This document shows positions 1 to 12,219 of a stretch of 64,000 nucleotides of DNA, piece after piece. Position 1 is the stretch's first letter, and the number at the start of each line of letters is the position of its first letter. The notes under the pieces were generated by a model that did no database searches, was not told the origin of the DNA, and was given only the letters and a program-made list of their open reading frames with translations. The DNA is from Mactromeris polynyma. Its lineage: Eukaryota > Mollusca > Bivalvia > Venerida > Mactridae. Where the stretch lies: NCBI GenBank assembly GCA_032209605.1, contig JASFXZ010000001.1:30012619-30076618 (forward strand), in the 5' to 3' direction. Both the position numbers and the translations under genes were made by a program.

Positions 1-479
1 ACAAAGATATACAATTTGCAAACGTTGTATATGCAAGCCTATTGTTTTCGTTAAATATAAACGAATGGAATTTTGTCTAAATCTTTGTTTTTTACGTATT
101 GTACACTATGGAAAATATATACTGTTAAAACAACGTAGGAGCATAAATAAAATACATCCTTTTAAAGTCTGAGTTTGAGTCTTGTAAAGATTATGACTTA
201 GGCCCCTGTACGAGTTAAATAAAGGTACAGTTATTTATGACGAAATAGTACAAATTGTAATAAACACAGAGCATTATTTCTTTCCGAAATGGGTCTTTCC
301 CAGGGTGATTTCTGTAACAACTTAATCGGTATCTTAAGTCACAAAAACAGCAGGGTTATAGTGACTATACCGGCTATAAGCAAGATACAAGGTGCTTCTT
401 CTAGCAATTATTTGGGTAGAAGTGGGTAACCACCGACATTCCGTGAGTCAGCTGGATCATACGCTTCTTCACATACAAA

Positions 480-570
480 TTCTACAATCCGAGTGGGATT
501 CGAACCCACAACGGTGAATGGCTCGTGAATTGATGTCAGCACCTTAACAACTTGACATTTGAGGCCCCTA
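480..570 (-). repeat. tRNA-derived SINE head in copy 1 intron 4
   Basis: The minus strand reads GTCAAGTTGTTAAGGTGCTG followed by a long variable-arm-like segment and the B-box-like GTGGGTTCGAATCCCAC. This resembles a class II (Ser/Leu-like) tRNA and looks too degenerate for a functional gene. The same insert is present at 56525-56612, so it predates the duplication. Confidence 0.55.
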
Positions 571-597
571 CATATTATTCATTTCAATACGACTTAC

Positions 598-763
598 TGA
601 TATCCTAACGTTCGACATATTGCTAAGTCAATCTCTGGTAATGAAAATCCACTCGATTGGGGATATCCACACAATAGTCCCCAACGACCATCCATTTTAA
701 TATTGATAGTACCATTGTTAGGCCCTTCTCCGTCTGTGAGTCGCAAATCGCTGAATACTTGTG
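598..763 (-). CDS. Receptor copy 1, exon 4: first half of SRCR domain 2
   Basis: The acceptor ATTTTACAG is in phase 1 and the donor ATATCA|GTAAGT is in phase 2, 166 bp. It encodes AQVFSDLRLTDGEGPNNG, RWGLLCGYP, a variable loop (QSSGFSLPE) and IDLAICRTLGYQ. The matching second-half exon should lie left of the window, since none is seen in the 597 bases of downstream intron present here. Confidence 0.87.
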
Positions 764-1683
764 CTGTAAAATTATTAATATTTATTACAGGACAAACTGT
801 CACAACAGTATGACGCCGTGAATTGCTTGTTTAATTTTCATGCAAATTGAACAAAATGAAGGTTTCATTACGCTCTCATTTGTAGCGGAGAAAGACATAG
901 TAAACTGTAATTGTAGGACTGTTGTAATGGAAGGGAAGCATTACTTTTATCCACTGATAATTAATTAATCTAAACCCATCCCTGAAAAAGTAGAAACTGA
1001 CGTAACAAAATGGTACAACCAAACATTCTGTACCGATTACAATAATGTAGCTTTTGTGATTAGTACTTATTTCTATTGCTCATATCCTCCAAGAGGTCTC
1101 CTTGTGATTAAATGAGTGACTTTTGCACGATTTACTCAAGTGATCGTGTCGAAGACTAGTGATCGTTTTATTTACTTGAAAACGGTTGTAAACGGACGGT
1201 AAGGTGTCGGTCAATGGAAACATGGTTTGGAACATATTTACCAAAATTGACCTATGTATACACATTGACGGTATTCGCAATTAATTTAAATAAACAGTAA
1301 TTGATGTACCCTAATTTTCCTTTTTTCACTAATCATTTATTTATTGTGTCTTGTGTCCTTTTTGTTATTGAAATTACCAAAGAATCGAATAATTCTAACG
1401 CTAATAAATGAAGCAGAAAAGCTAGTAATGCCACATACAAACAGCACAACCGCCCCAAAAGCAAAAGGGACACAAGTGAAACATAAATGACGGGTGATGA
1501 TAGGAGTACTGCCTTGTAACAGTCAGTGGCAAAAAGGTCACTGGAGTTTTAAACTTTGTTAAAGGTTCTGTCCAATTTCTTTCTTATCGTACCGTCACCC
1601 AAATAAAGAATTAACAACATGTAAAAACAATGTTAGGATTTCATAAGATTTCAAAGTGTTTGGTATTTATTCAGTATATTTAC

Positions 1684-1841
1684 CAAAACAATGAACCCCT
1701 GGTGCGTCGTATTTTTCACCAACGTATGAGAATGGCTCCTGTCTACATTCTTGTATTGATGTTTCATTACCTACACAGGAAAGACTGTTTAACAAAGGAA
1801 CATCACTATACGAAAACCGTTCCACAAGAAATCCTGTAAAT
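1684..1841 (-). CDS. Receptor copy 1, exon 3: second half of SRCR domain 1
   Basis: The acceptor TTCTTTTAG is in phase 2 and the donor TTTTG|GTAAAT is in phase 1, 158 bp. It encodes a GFLVERFSYSD stretch, LSCVGNETSIQEC and GVHCF. Compared with copy 2, replacements cluster at the FSYSDVP and EPFSYVGEKYDAP stretches, while the cysteine framework is unchanged. As in copy 2, one canonical SRCR cysteine is absent. Confidence 0.87.
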
Positions 1842-2204
1842 CTAAAAGAAATGTACAAAATCAAGTACAGTGCAAGCTTTCCAGATCGGCTGAAAACCAT
1901 TAGCATCTCTTCTCTCAACATCAGTTGTTCCGTAAGAAAGTTTGCTATCAATTTAACCTTTGAATGGCAACAACCGATCCCCAACACATGGAATTCGCAT
2001 CTTTAAAAGATAGTTGCTTGAAAAGTTGCACTGTACTCGGCTGGAATAAGGTGTCGCATAGGGTGACATTATGCATGTACGCGAATGCAAACACGTAGTT
2101 AAACAGATAAATGCATGTGAGAAAAAGACATACTCAAAACACTTAAGGTATTGCGATAACGTTAGGGTTTGATGTATTTTTTCTGTCGTGCCGGAGCCGA
2201 AAAC

Positions 2205-4030
2205 AACATTGGTTAATTCAGTCCATATCAAATTGCAGGGTAGTTATTGACAATGATCATATAGGCGCATTTATATGTTTTGAAAGCGAGTACATTTATA
2301 TAAATTAGGGATGTCAAGAACCATTTATTTTACTAACCGGTTAACCGCTCAATCTTCCGACCGGTTAACCAGCTAACCGATTATCGGACACAATTATTAA
2401 AATGTACGTAGACACCGGTTGAGATTAATGCCTGTTTTTTCGAGCTGTCGTTTGTCCGTTACGGCGGGCTAATGCATACATGTATGTGAACTTTTCTGAA
2501 GGCAAATCGGGAGATTGCACCTCGAAAAGCGGAGATTGAGACTCAAAACGGGAGATGTTTTTTGTGTGGCTGAACTTTTGTCAATATCATGTCTTCATCC
2601 GTATTATAAGCTTTTAATAGCAATATTCTGCGAGTTAACTCGTAATCTGGGGTTCATCCGTTTAATAGAGACGCCAATATACAATTTTATTGCCAATTGT
2701 CATATCTGAATACAATAGAAACGTGTGAAACTTGAATAAACAACATGACAAGCGAGGTCGCATCGTATTTCGATCAGTGTCACCAAGCGCTTGATTTCAT
2801 GGTTTAGAGCGTCTATATAACCCCAAACACGTGATTGGTATATCGATTTTACACTTTCGGTTATCAGTTTGACAAGTAATTTCAGCGAACCAGTCGGGAA
2901 TGAACTACAAAATACCCAATAATAATAATAATAATAGTAATTGATACGCATCAGAATCCAAACATAAACTATCCGGGTTCGAATCGCGACATTCATATTG
3001 TTTTATTAATTATTTTAAGCGCGAAAGTATCATGATGTTGACAATTATTTGTGGCTGTATCGAAGCAAGCTAGTCAAATGTGTGTAAACAAAACTACTTT
3101 GGCAGGAAAGATGGAAAATCGTTTCGTGTTGTCGCAGCAAGGCAGATACATTGTTTCAAACGTTAACGACGTCCGTGTACAATAGGCATCTATGAACCAG
3201 CCTGTGATTCCACTGTCTTGTCTAAGAAAAAGAAATGCTACAATGCCTGGGTTTGGGAAAGGACGGTGTCGCGCATTAAAAGGACGACAGTGAAAAACGT
3301 TCCAAGAAAAACAAGAAGTTACAAGATATCATTGGATTCCTTTGATATCGCTGTTGTTCGCAGGACAGTAAATGATATGATATTAAACAAGATTCATCAG
3401 CCAACGATGAAAAACATTATTGTTGAACTTAAAGAAAGAATCAATTTTCCTGGTGGGAAATCAGTATTAAACAGAATACTGAAGGAAATGGGGTTTCGAT
3501 GGAAGAAATGTGTGGAGAACTGATAACTTCAGATGGAAAGGAGCGATATTGTTCACCACAGGATACAATATTTGAAGCCATGCTGAACTGTAGCAATACT
3601 TTCCATACGAGTTTGCTATGCCTATGTTATTGTTTTGATTGTTCAAAATGAATCAAGTTAATATGAGAACAAACGAAAAGTATATGAATGGACAAAATGT
3701 AACTTTTTTAGTTTACGTATAGAATGAATAAATTAAAAAATAAATATTTTCTATAAGTATAAAATAATTTATGAATGTGAATAAAATACAACAAAGGCGA
3801 TGCTCGAAGAAGCAATATCTTGATTGCTAAGCGAATACTAACCTTATTCGGCTATACAGGCACGCGAATCTTCATACTTGAATAATTGTTCACATTTCGA
3901 AAAGTCTGTACGACACAGGCGCTTATTGACAGATACCTTAAATGATCACCCATTTGTATGCAAAAAGAAACCGTCGGCTAATTAGCATAAGTAAATATTA
4001 GTGTGATATCATATCTTGGCCCCACTTTAT
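2205..4030. mobile_element. Insertion in intron 2 of receptor copy 1
   Basis: Copy 2 lacks this 1.8 kb: alignment stops near 2205 and resumes near 4030. The insert starts with a cluster of ACCGGTTAACC-type palindromes (2335-2390), contains a (TAA)n run at 2921-2936, and carries a plus-strand transposase fragment at 3218-3523. No clean terminal repeat was identified, so it may be composite. Confidence 0.55.
3218..3523 (+). pseudogene. Transposase N-terminal helix-turn-helix fragment (Tc1/IS630-like)
   Basis: An open frame of 101 codons, very basic. It contains DSFDIAVVRRTVNDMI, then QPTMKNIIVELKERI and a LNRILKEMGFRWKK ending. The paired helical segments and the LKEMGFRWKK ending resemble the winged-helix DNA-binding domain of Tc1/IS630-type transposases as found in many invertebrates. 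No DDE catalytic domain follows, so it is a truncated relic or a domain-only remnant. Family assignment is from pattern memory only. Confidence 0.45.
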
Positions 4031-4822
4031 GTAGCCGAATGTAAACTATAAATAGTTTACATGATCATTTATTGAAGGGAAACATGTTGGTAATTAATGT
4101 AATAAAGTAGCATATTTGTATCGGTTTAAAAAACTTGATATACTGTCATATATTTTAAGAAATAATTAAAATGCGTTGTTCGAGCACAATTTGTACTGTC
4201 CAGTTAGTACAGCAATGATCTATATACTTGCAATCGTTCCATTGGTTTATTTATAACCACAATTTGAAATATTTTATTGCTTTATGACACCCCTGTAGTT
4301 TTAAAACCCAATCATAATTTTCAAACCCAGTTAAATTGTGTGAGTTAAATCTGTCGCTAGATACAAACCTACAAACCGTTTTTTGCACGCGAATAGACAG
4401 CATCGTATTTCAGTCATTTCCTCGTATTTTCCTTTGTTCCGTATTTTGCTTTGCGAAATGACGACACAGTAGTTTGTAGTGCGTATGAAGTGGTTATTAG
4501 TTTTAATGCGTTTCATCTATCGTCGCGCGCAGCAATAAACTGACCTCATATTGTCGTCTTTTCGTGTGTTTTATGAATATTGTAATGAAATAAACCAGGC
4601 AATTTTAACAACAGTGGCTTATGTTACATTGTATCTTACGTTCTTGTTAATTTCACCTGTATAAAATCACGTATATAGACCTGAGTTAAATATATTTCAA
4701 ATACTGTATCAAACAGCGTAACTTGTTAATCATAATTGCGTGGATTACTATAATAACGAACGTATACAATGTTACAAATTACATTATTTTGCTGCTAATG
4801 TTTAATTCGAAATAAACTTTAC

Positions 4823-4994
4823 CCATGTCCTAATATTTTGCATATCGTTTTAGCTGTGGTAGAATCAACACCATGTCTAAGGATTGGGCCCCAAGTACCA
4901 TTAACTAAAACTTCGATAGCACCTTCATAGGACTTAAACTCTACTTCAGTACTACTACCCTGAGAAAGTCGGACCTCTGTAGCTAAACCGCTCA
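4823..4994 (-). CDS. Receptor copy 1, exon 2: first half of SRCR domain 1
   Basis: The acceptor ATCTTTACAG precedes VSGLATEVRLSQGSS, and the donor is CATGG|GTAAAG in phase 2, 172 bp. Same architecture as copy 2 exon 2, including the lost cysteine after the WG (WGPILRHG) and the retained TICK cysteine. The start at the splice acceptor is fixed by the phase-1 join to the leader exon. Confidence 0.88.
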
Positions 4995-5458
4995 CTGTAA
5001 AGATAAAGAAAACTTTAGTATTAAGAACACATCTTTAAAAATCGCATAATTATTAGCTGAATGAGTGACTATACCTGACACTCTTTTCATTTCTTATTTG
5101 CCTAATATTTTACGTGAGCTGTCAGTTCTATAGGATATCATTTATACGAACGCTTAACGTTTTCGTCAGTATAGCGGACAGACATTTTTTTTTAAATATA
5201 AGAAACGATACTAAGATGACATAAACTAATGTTATATGATATTTTTCGGTAATTCAGCAGAATACAGCCACGGTAGTTTATATATCTGATAAACGCACTG
5301 TTATTTTCACTGATTGCGTATTGGTTTTTCATGTTGAAGGGGTGTTTGATCGCATATAATGTAGGATTCTCAAAATCCAAAAATTGTCTGCCAAAATAAC
5401 GGAAAGCGAAAATAACGTGTAGTACTTGCAAGAATTATTCCAACACGGCAACAGCTCA

Positions 5459-5502
5459 TGACGTCACGTAGAATATTCATTGACACATGGCGCATGACGT
5501 CA
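5459..5502. promoter_or_regulatory. Paired CRE-like palindromes in copy 1 intron 1
   Basis: Two perfect TGACGTCA sites at 5459-5466 and 5495-5502, each inside CATGACGTCACGTAGAAT. TGACGTCA is the consensus CREB/ATF site. A related perfect site lies at 59479-59486 in intron 1 of copy 2. Function is unknown. Confidence 0.35.
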
Positions 5503-6878
5503 CGTAGAATTTTGGAGCATTTAAATGAAGCATATTATTTAAAAACTGCAGTAAAAGCAAATTTTAGTTTTTTATGGTGAAAAATCGAGAAAATGTCATC
5601 GCTACGCCTCTCATGAAAATCATTTAGCAGTTATTCTCTCGATGCAATTATATTTTGGTCTCCCCGAAACAAACAAACACATATCCTATATTAACTCCAG
5701 GTCTTTCCTTATTTATCAGAATTTACCGGTAGAATATAGTCTGATACATCCCAATTTTAAACAGTCAGAATATAGAGCTACATAACTATTTAACTGGTAT
5801 ATGTATGGATGTGTCACACTAAAAGGACTTATGCATGCACATGATGCAGGAATATTCAAAACCACAAAGTGTACACCAAACTATAGTTTCAAGCTAGGTT
5901 GGTAATAATCTAAAATGCCAACAAAATCAAAGCGTTTATATAACTTCTATGAAATCGTAAATATTTTCGTACAACTATTTTAGCGCGACACTAGCTCAGG
6001 GCGTCATGTATGGCATTGACACTCGTTGCATGACCTCACTTGGAATCGTGAAGCACTCAGAATTCTATTAACGTTTTCAAATCAACTTAAAAACATGAAA
6101 TAAGAAGAAAATGTGTTTGTTCCGGTGGGATATCAAAACACCAGACTTACATTACTGTTTCATCTTTCACCGAAACACATATTCTCGATACATTTCTTAT
6201 CAATTTCGCCACGAATACGTATTGAATGTCAACCGCGAAATACTTACTGATCGAAACGATGATTAACGTCGATAAATTCAACAAACTCAAATATGAACAT
6301 ACTCAAAACTATCACTTTTACAGCACTAGAGTATGTTGTTTTACGAAAGCAGGAAAGACTTAAACTTGAAATACAATACCAACTACTTTCATTAATTTTA
6401 ATACGCGTTTACATCAGCACAGCATGAAATGTATTTCAGACTTTGTTTGGACATACATACTACATAGGGTTACATGAAAAGGACTATACCTTGTATTATT
6501 TCATGTTTATGTAACTTACATGACATATTCCATTGTAAATATTTGGTCTTTTCATATATTAATATTTCAAAATGCAATAAAATGACAATTAAAAACATTT
6601 CGCAGGTCTCAAACTGTGCGTTGTTAAATGTACCGAGTATATATTCATGTATCAGGATGTAGGTTATAGAACCGCACGAATGAGCATTTATTATTGCTAT
6701 TTATCTAACGACCGTGTCAAAGGTCGACATTAAATGACATTGATCACAATTTTTCTTTGAAATCTTGCCACGGTGATAATGATAATTGAGAGATAATGGC
6801 AACGTAAATTATACAAAAACAAAGTTTCAATTCGACATTTTATAATGTATATGTAATAAAAATAATCCAACTGAGTAC

Positions 6879-6924
6879 CTTGATAATATTGATAGAGTAT
6901 CAAACAGATGAGTAAAGGCGTCAT
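6879..6924 (-). CDS. Receptor copy 1, exon 1: start codon and signal peptide
   Basis: The ATG opens the leader MTPLLICLILYQYYQ, ends in phase 1 and is followed by a GTACTC donor. It differs from the copy 2 leader at two residues (T/S, C/G). The copy 1 gene runs leftwards and leaves the window after exon 4, so only its 5' part is visible. Confidence 0.75.
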
Positions 6925-7074
6925 GGTTGATCTGAAATATATGCAAATGGAATATTGCATTATATGGAAACGTCAAATTAATGGCAATATGTGTGTACAT
7001 ATACTGGTCAAACGAGCTAACACTTCATATTGTATGTCTAGAATCTTCTTTCACAGTGAAAATACAAAATCCTT

Positions 7075-8560
7075 TTATGCATTAACACATTCATGTACAG
7101 TTTTCAATAATGAGACTTTCGAATGGATTTTATTTGAAATATAAACAATCAATCCTCCGCTACACCTCTGTGCTTTTTTCATTTTTCGATTTAAAACAAA
7201 GTATGCGAAGTTCTCTACAGAATAGTCAAAACACTCATCTAGCCACGTCTCAGTAAACAACAATATGTCGTTGTTCTTGAATAGATTGATGATTTCAGGA
7301 GAATTCAGTTAATGGTAAGATTTACCGAGGAGTTCTTGCATACGTAAAAGACAAGAATAATGTCACTTTTCTCGGATTCATCCTAGTGGGCGTGTATCTC
7401 TATGGGATTATCCGTGTGTTGAGTTATAGTATCTGCCATCTGCGTAGAACGTTGACCTGTGTCTTCCGTACTTGATGATATATGTTTGTGTCCATTGTGT
7501 GTTGGTCTCTCGTATGATGCTCTATGTTCTCGATTGTTTCTGGAATTCCCACTTGGAAATTTGGATTTGTTTCTCTTTTTGCGCTTGATGAGGAACTGTT
7601 CGATGCTTATTCTGGTATATAGGGTGGTATCTGATGATTTAACGCTTTCTGGGATTTTTAAGAAGAGTCAAGTGAAGCGGGATTATTTATGTTATGATGG
7701 GGCATGTCCATTGTCAGGTGTATGGAAAATACTACTAGTTCTCGTGTGTCGTGATGTACATTCTTCATCTTACAAATTTCCAGCGCAGTATCGTCGATCA
7801 ATTTCGTGATTGTCAGATGCAGATTTCATTGCAAGGTTAGTATAATAGTAAATGTCAACATAACCTTTCTAATCTGTTCTCTCTGAGCATCGTAAACAAA
7901 TCTGGGAATTTCATCATGTATCAATGTATCATCATCGTATATGTTTGCAGGATATCTGAGCTGTACATTCTGACCTGCCTTACGAGCATGTCTGTCTTCG
8001 GTGGAATTATACAATGACTTACGGCTTCAGATATTGCCTTTGGAAATTATCTATCAACTCCGAATGGAGCATCCTTCAACAGTTGAACTCTTTTCATAAT
8101 GGTATCAGTGTTATTGTAATCCATGAAACATACTATAATTGGTCTTTTTTGTTCAGTTTGTTTTCCTTTTGAGTCACGGATTGGCTGATTTAAATGTCCT
8201 AATTTATGTGCCCGTTGAATAATTATGTACGTCGTGTCGATATTCAGTTCGTCTTGTAGGAAGTTGTAAATGATGTCCTTGCAACCCCGTTTTATTTTTT
8301 CTGAGAATTCGTAGAAGATAATAGTATTCCTCATACTCCTTGCATCCGTATCAATAGCTCTATAGGCCAATAATTTTATTGTTTTGTTTTGATCATGCAC
8401 AGTTTGTTCAATATTGTTTAAACGACGACTTGTACGGTCAGCCTTGTCATTTAGTCTACCAATACCATCACGAGTTTGTCCTCTGTTGGTAGTTTAGAAA
8501 ATTGTTATATACTGATAGTGTTGCTCGATCTTCGTCTTTTCCAACTGTCCGCCATTTTTA
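7075..8560 (-). pseudogene. Decayed non-LTR retrotransposon: ORF1 (RRM-like) and endonuclease start
   Basis: On the minus strand, 8400-8047 encodes an L1-type ORF1 segment (ARSMRNTIIFY, NFLQDELNI, IQRAHKLGH, RPIIVCFMDY). It continues at 8014-7826 with VQLRYPANIYDDD. Further down, about 7300-7075 encodes an APE-like endonuclease start (NNDILLFTETWLDE, RCSGGLIVYI). Several stops and frameshifts separate the pieces, and the reverse transcriptase is absent. It sits just upstream of receptor copy 1. Related copies are at 23600-24290 and 60905-61010. Confidence 0.65.
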
Positions 8561-8599
8561 GCCGGGCTAACACCAAAGGCGTTAACCGGCTATAGGCAT

Positions 8600-9480
8600 C
8601 ATCGGTAACAAATGGCTTCGTTAGAACAGCTAACCATTATTGTATTCGTGCGCGCATATAAAGAGTCCTGTTTGTTTTCATTTCATTGTCAATATGTACT
8701 TACAATATATATATATAATAGTCTTTTAAATAAAACGTATCAAATGATTTTGGTTTTCATAATACAAATCTGAATATGTTGTTAAAAATAAACAAGCGTA
8801 GTAATATAGCGCGCCCTTTTCTCCGTGAAGGTAAATCGAGTTGTAAACACGAATCAGTAAGATAGAAGATAAGAGATTCACACAGAAATGGTAAGATTCA
8901 GCTCCAATCTTGCCTTTATTAAAGATCATTCGAACATTACTTACACTTTGTTTATTAATATCGGAACGAATTTGACCCAGTTTTCGCGACTTGAAATTGC
9001 GTAAAGCCAAGACGTACAAGTATCATGTGTTGAGTGGCGTAAATGTTGAAGAAGTCGCAGTCTGTGAAATATATCTCGTTCTTTTCACTGAATCAAACAA
9101 TTATCCTCCATCTAGGCATGATAATCGATTGATCAGAACAACATATATCAGAGATTGAAATCATCGCAGGTTGTTTACCTTACAGCGATTTTCGAAAATG
9201 TATTTTCAGTTTCACTTTTATAATTACATGAAGACTGAATGTGTCATATATTAAGTAAATAAGCGTCGACTAGATTTAGCATTTTCTTGTATGGCCCACA
9301 ATACTTTGAAATGACCCTCAGATATGAAATTGCAATGACATTCAATTTAAAAAGTCCTGAGAAAACACTGAAGATACACAATGTATATGGAGAATCTAAA
9401 TTCTGAAAATTGTTTCATGACAACTTCAAATTGATGTCTTCAGATACCAGAATTTACCAGAAGAAGTAGCTAATGCAGTC
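8600..9480. other. Intergenic sequence without recognisable gene
   Basis: AT-rich sequence upstream of the LINE fragment. A short TATATATATA run lies near 8708. No coding signature, SINE head or terminal repeat was recognised. Confidence 0.4.
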
Positions 9481-9499
9481 ACAATAAACTACTTCAAGT

Positions 9500-10035
9500 C
9501 AACATATAATAATAAGTTATGGGGTACCCTTAACAAGTTTGACGCTATATATAACAAATAAAGTAACAAGAAATAGTCAATGCCCATAAACCAGGTGTTC
9601 AACCTAGTTATTTGTAACCAAGGCTCTAATGGTATAATGAATACATGATGATCATCAATGCTGCAAAGGTGCCATAGGTGATACATGCATGCAAACCTCA
9701 CACTTATATATATTATATATATATATGCATCAACTATACACCAAGTTTGATGTCAATACACTCACACATAGCGAAGATATTAAGTGGAAACTGATTTTAA
9801 ATTTCAAGTGACCTTGACTTTTAACGGAACAAATCCAAAAGCAATCCCAAGCGAGCTCTCCACATGTTCTTACTATACACCAAGTTAGATGTCAATACGA
9901 TGAACGGAACTCAAGTTATTCGCCGGAAACCACCAGTTTGACGCCCGCCCGACCGCCGCTCGCCAGCCCGCCCGCCCGCCCAACGACACACACCATTCTA
10001 ATAACCTGGTTTTCGTTGAAAACCTGGTTAAAAAT
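9500..10035. repeat. Interspersed repeat with (CCCG)-rich block
   Basis: Contains two copies of a CACCAAGTTTGATGTCAATA-like phrase (9739 and 9881), a TATATA microsatellite (9706-9726), a GC-rich CCGCCCG/CCCGCCCGC block (9943-9982), and an AACCTGGTT ... AACCTGGTT end. In an AT-rich background this looks like a dispersed non-autonomous element. The family is not identified. Confidence 0.45.
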
Positions 10036-10488
10036 ACAGAAGTTAGTCCAAATTTAGTAATGTAAATAGTTATAATAGTGTGTTGAACACTACTACTGAT
10101 TAGTGTTAAAATAAATGTCCTGATAAGAGTCTTTATCAATATTGTTCTGATGAAGATAATATTGTCAATATTGTAATTGTTTAATAAGCTAACTTGAGAT
10201 GTGAAAGCAAATAATGATAGGAAAATCTATCAATATACTAAAAATAGCAAAATAAAATGAAAAAACAACGCGAATAATTGTGAAACTAGGGAAAACATTA
10301 CCAAAAGGACCAAAGAAACATATAGTTTATTCAACTGTATCTGGTCTCTAAATCTACATGATCTACATGATACACGATCAACAAATCAAATGCCTGTTTT
10401 AAAGTATTATTAGAGATGAAAGGCAAAATTCATTATTATCTATTGGAAAGTTTGTGGCAGTATTTATCAATTTACCTTATTTTGCAGG

Positions 10489-10651
10489 AAAAAGCTGTAT
10501 ATGAGGTACAGAGAATGTCAAAATATAGACAAGATAATTTTGTTGAAGATGCAACAAAATGTGAGGTGGCATTATGGCGCAAATGTGTGAATGAAAACAT
10601 TCAACATGGAGATCATCATAAAAGACAGTGTTACCAACACCTACAGAAATG
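10489..10651 (+). CDS. Possible orphan terminal exon, product unknown
   Basis: The plus strand has a convincing acceptor (TTATTTTGCAG) followed by 53 open codons to TGA at 10649-10651. The peptide is EKAVYEVQRMSKYRQDN, then a TKCEVALWRKC stretch and KRQCYQHLQK. Composition is normal for protein (Trp, three Cys, mixed charge). An AATAAA lies downstream near 10833. No upstream exon was found, so it may be the last exon of a gene captured by a transposon, or chance. Not recognised. Confidence 0.3.
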
Positions 10652-11394
10652 AAGTTTCCCTTTCAACAACATCTAAGACCTTAATCACGTTATGTCACAT
10701 GGTTCTCCTACTGTATAATCAGATTACGTGAATTGTTTTTGTCTTGTACAGCAGCCACATTGTGAGATTAATTATTGCAATTATATGAAATACGTTCAAA
10801 TTCTTGCAATCCTGTCGCATGTTAAGCTAAAATAAAATATGGTAAACAAATCTGAATGTAATGTACAGTATTTATTTTCGTGAAAAAAGGCATAAAGTTG
10901 TTTTGTCCATTCAGATAGTTTTAGTCTGATAATCTTAGCAGCTGTGAACTGATTTTTTTGAAATACACTTTACACCATTAAGAATGCAACTGTTTTAATT
11001 AGGCTTCATTTTGTGCATGGTGTTAAAAGCTTCCAACTGTTACTATTGTTTAAAATATTGTTCAAAAATAATTTAAACTATGGAGCAATAATTCATATTT
11101 TATGATTGAATAAGTTAATCATAAATTAATGCAAATTATTTCTTCTTTATATCAGGTTTTTAAAGAGACAGTTTTCGGTTGCGTGTTTAATGGCTTTAGG
11201 TATATATCGTTAGTGGCTAATGCTTTCAAAGGGACCACATGGCTAACCGGAATACCCATAAATTGACATAGAGAAATCAATATGTAATGGTTATAACAAA
11301 CTCGTAACTTAATCCATTACTGAAGCAGAAGAGTGACGATTCACAATTAAAGAATGACAATCTGTCAAAGGGTTGATATGGGGCAGTGAGATCA

Positions 11395-11790
11395 CAGGAG
11401 TCAACTGGGGTTTCATATTTGGTTGTGCCCAGTATGTGTTAAGTTATTGCCCTTCACTTAGTTAAAATATAGCCTACAAAGTATGCAATCTTGTGTCGTG
11501 CATATCTCAAACAGTATTTCAGCTACACTCACAAAACTGAAAGGAATGTTCACCAGCATGTGTAGTTGTGCACCTGGGGTTTCATGTATGGCTCCGCCCA
11601 GTAAGTGAAAAGTTTTGGCCCTTGACTTATTGAAAATATAGCATACAAAGCTTGCAATCTTGTGTGGCGTGTATCTTCAATATAGGACCCTGAGTCATAA
11701 CACTTTTCATGAATATTCACAAGCGTGTAAAGTTGTCCACCTGGGTCTTCATGCTCAAGGAGTGCAAAGTTATTGCCTTTGACTTATCAC
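11395..11790. repeat. Short tandem array, about 167-bp unit, about 2.5 copies
   Basis: The phrase TGGGGTTTCAT starts units near 11407 and 11574 and recurs imperfectly (TGGGTCTTCAT) near 11741. Inside each unit come CCCAGT, a 'ttgcccttgacttag' phrase and 'gcaatcttgtgt'. Spacing is about 167 bp. No coding potential. Confidence 0.6.
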
Positions 11791-12219
11791 CACAATCAGT
11801 ACAGTTGTTCGCTTGGTAATTTTGATACCCATTTACAATTTATGAGCAGAATAATAGCATTTTCTTTTGTAACGGCTGCAAGTGGGGCATCTCCGTGTCA
11901 TATGGACACATTTCTAGTTTTAATTTGAAACCATGATTCTCTATGGCATATTCAAACTACGGACCAATTTTGATAAGAAGCATGAGCAATTATGCAATTG
12001 TTAATGTACTCTTTTGAAATATTTTTGTTACCACAATTAAAAACCTGTTGCCTGATCAAGTTTTTTTTCGCATTTGATGATATTGGCAAACGGCAGAGGG
12101 AATTCCCGGAAACAAGAAAATGTGTTTGTTATTGTTCCTTTACGACTAGTTGATATCCGGTAATACTTGAAATGTAAATATGTTGAACACTCCAGTGCTC
12201 GCGAAATTTTTATGAAAGT

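Larger units (their letters stand above)
226..7000. repeat. Segmental duplication, copy 1 side
   Basis: Exons 1-4 and intron sequence of receptor copy 1 align collinearly with 56282-60060, starting at the shared AAAGGTACAG and ending near the 5' flank of exon 1. Intron lengths differ because copy 1 carries an insertion at about 2205-4030 in intron 2. Conserved intronic features include the SINE, the CRE-like sites and the exon 1 surroundings. Confidence 0.85.
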
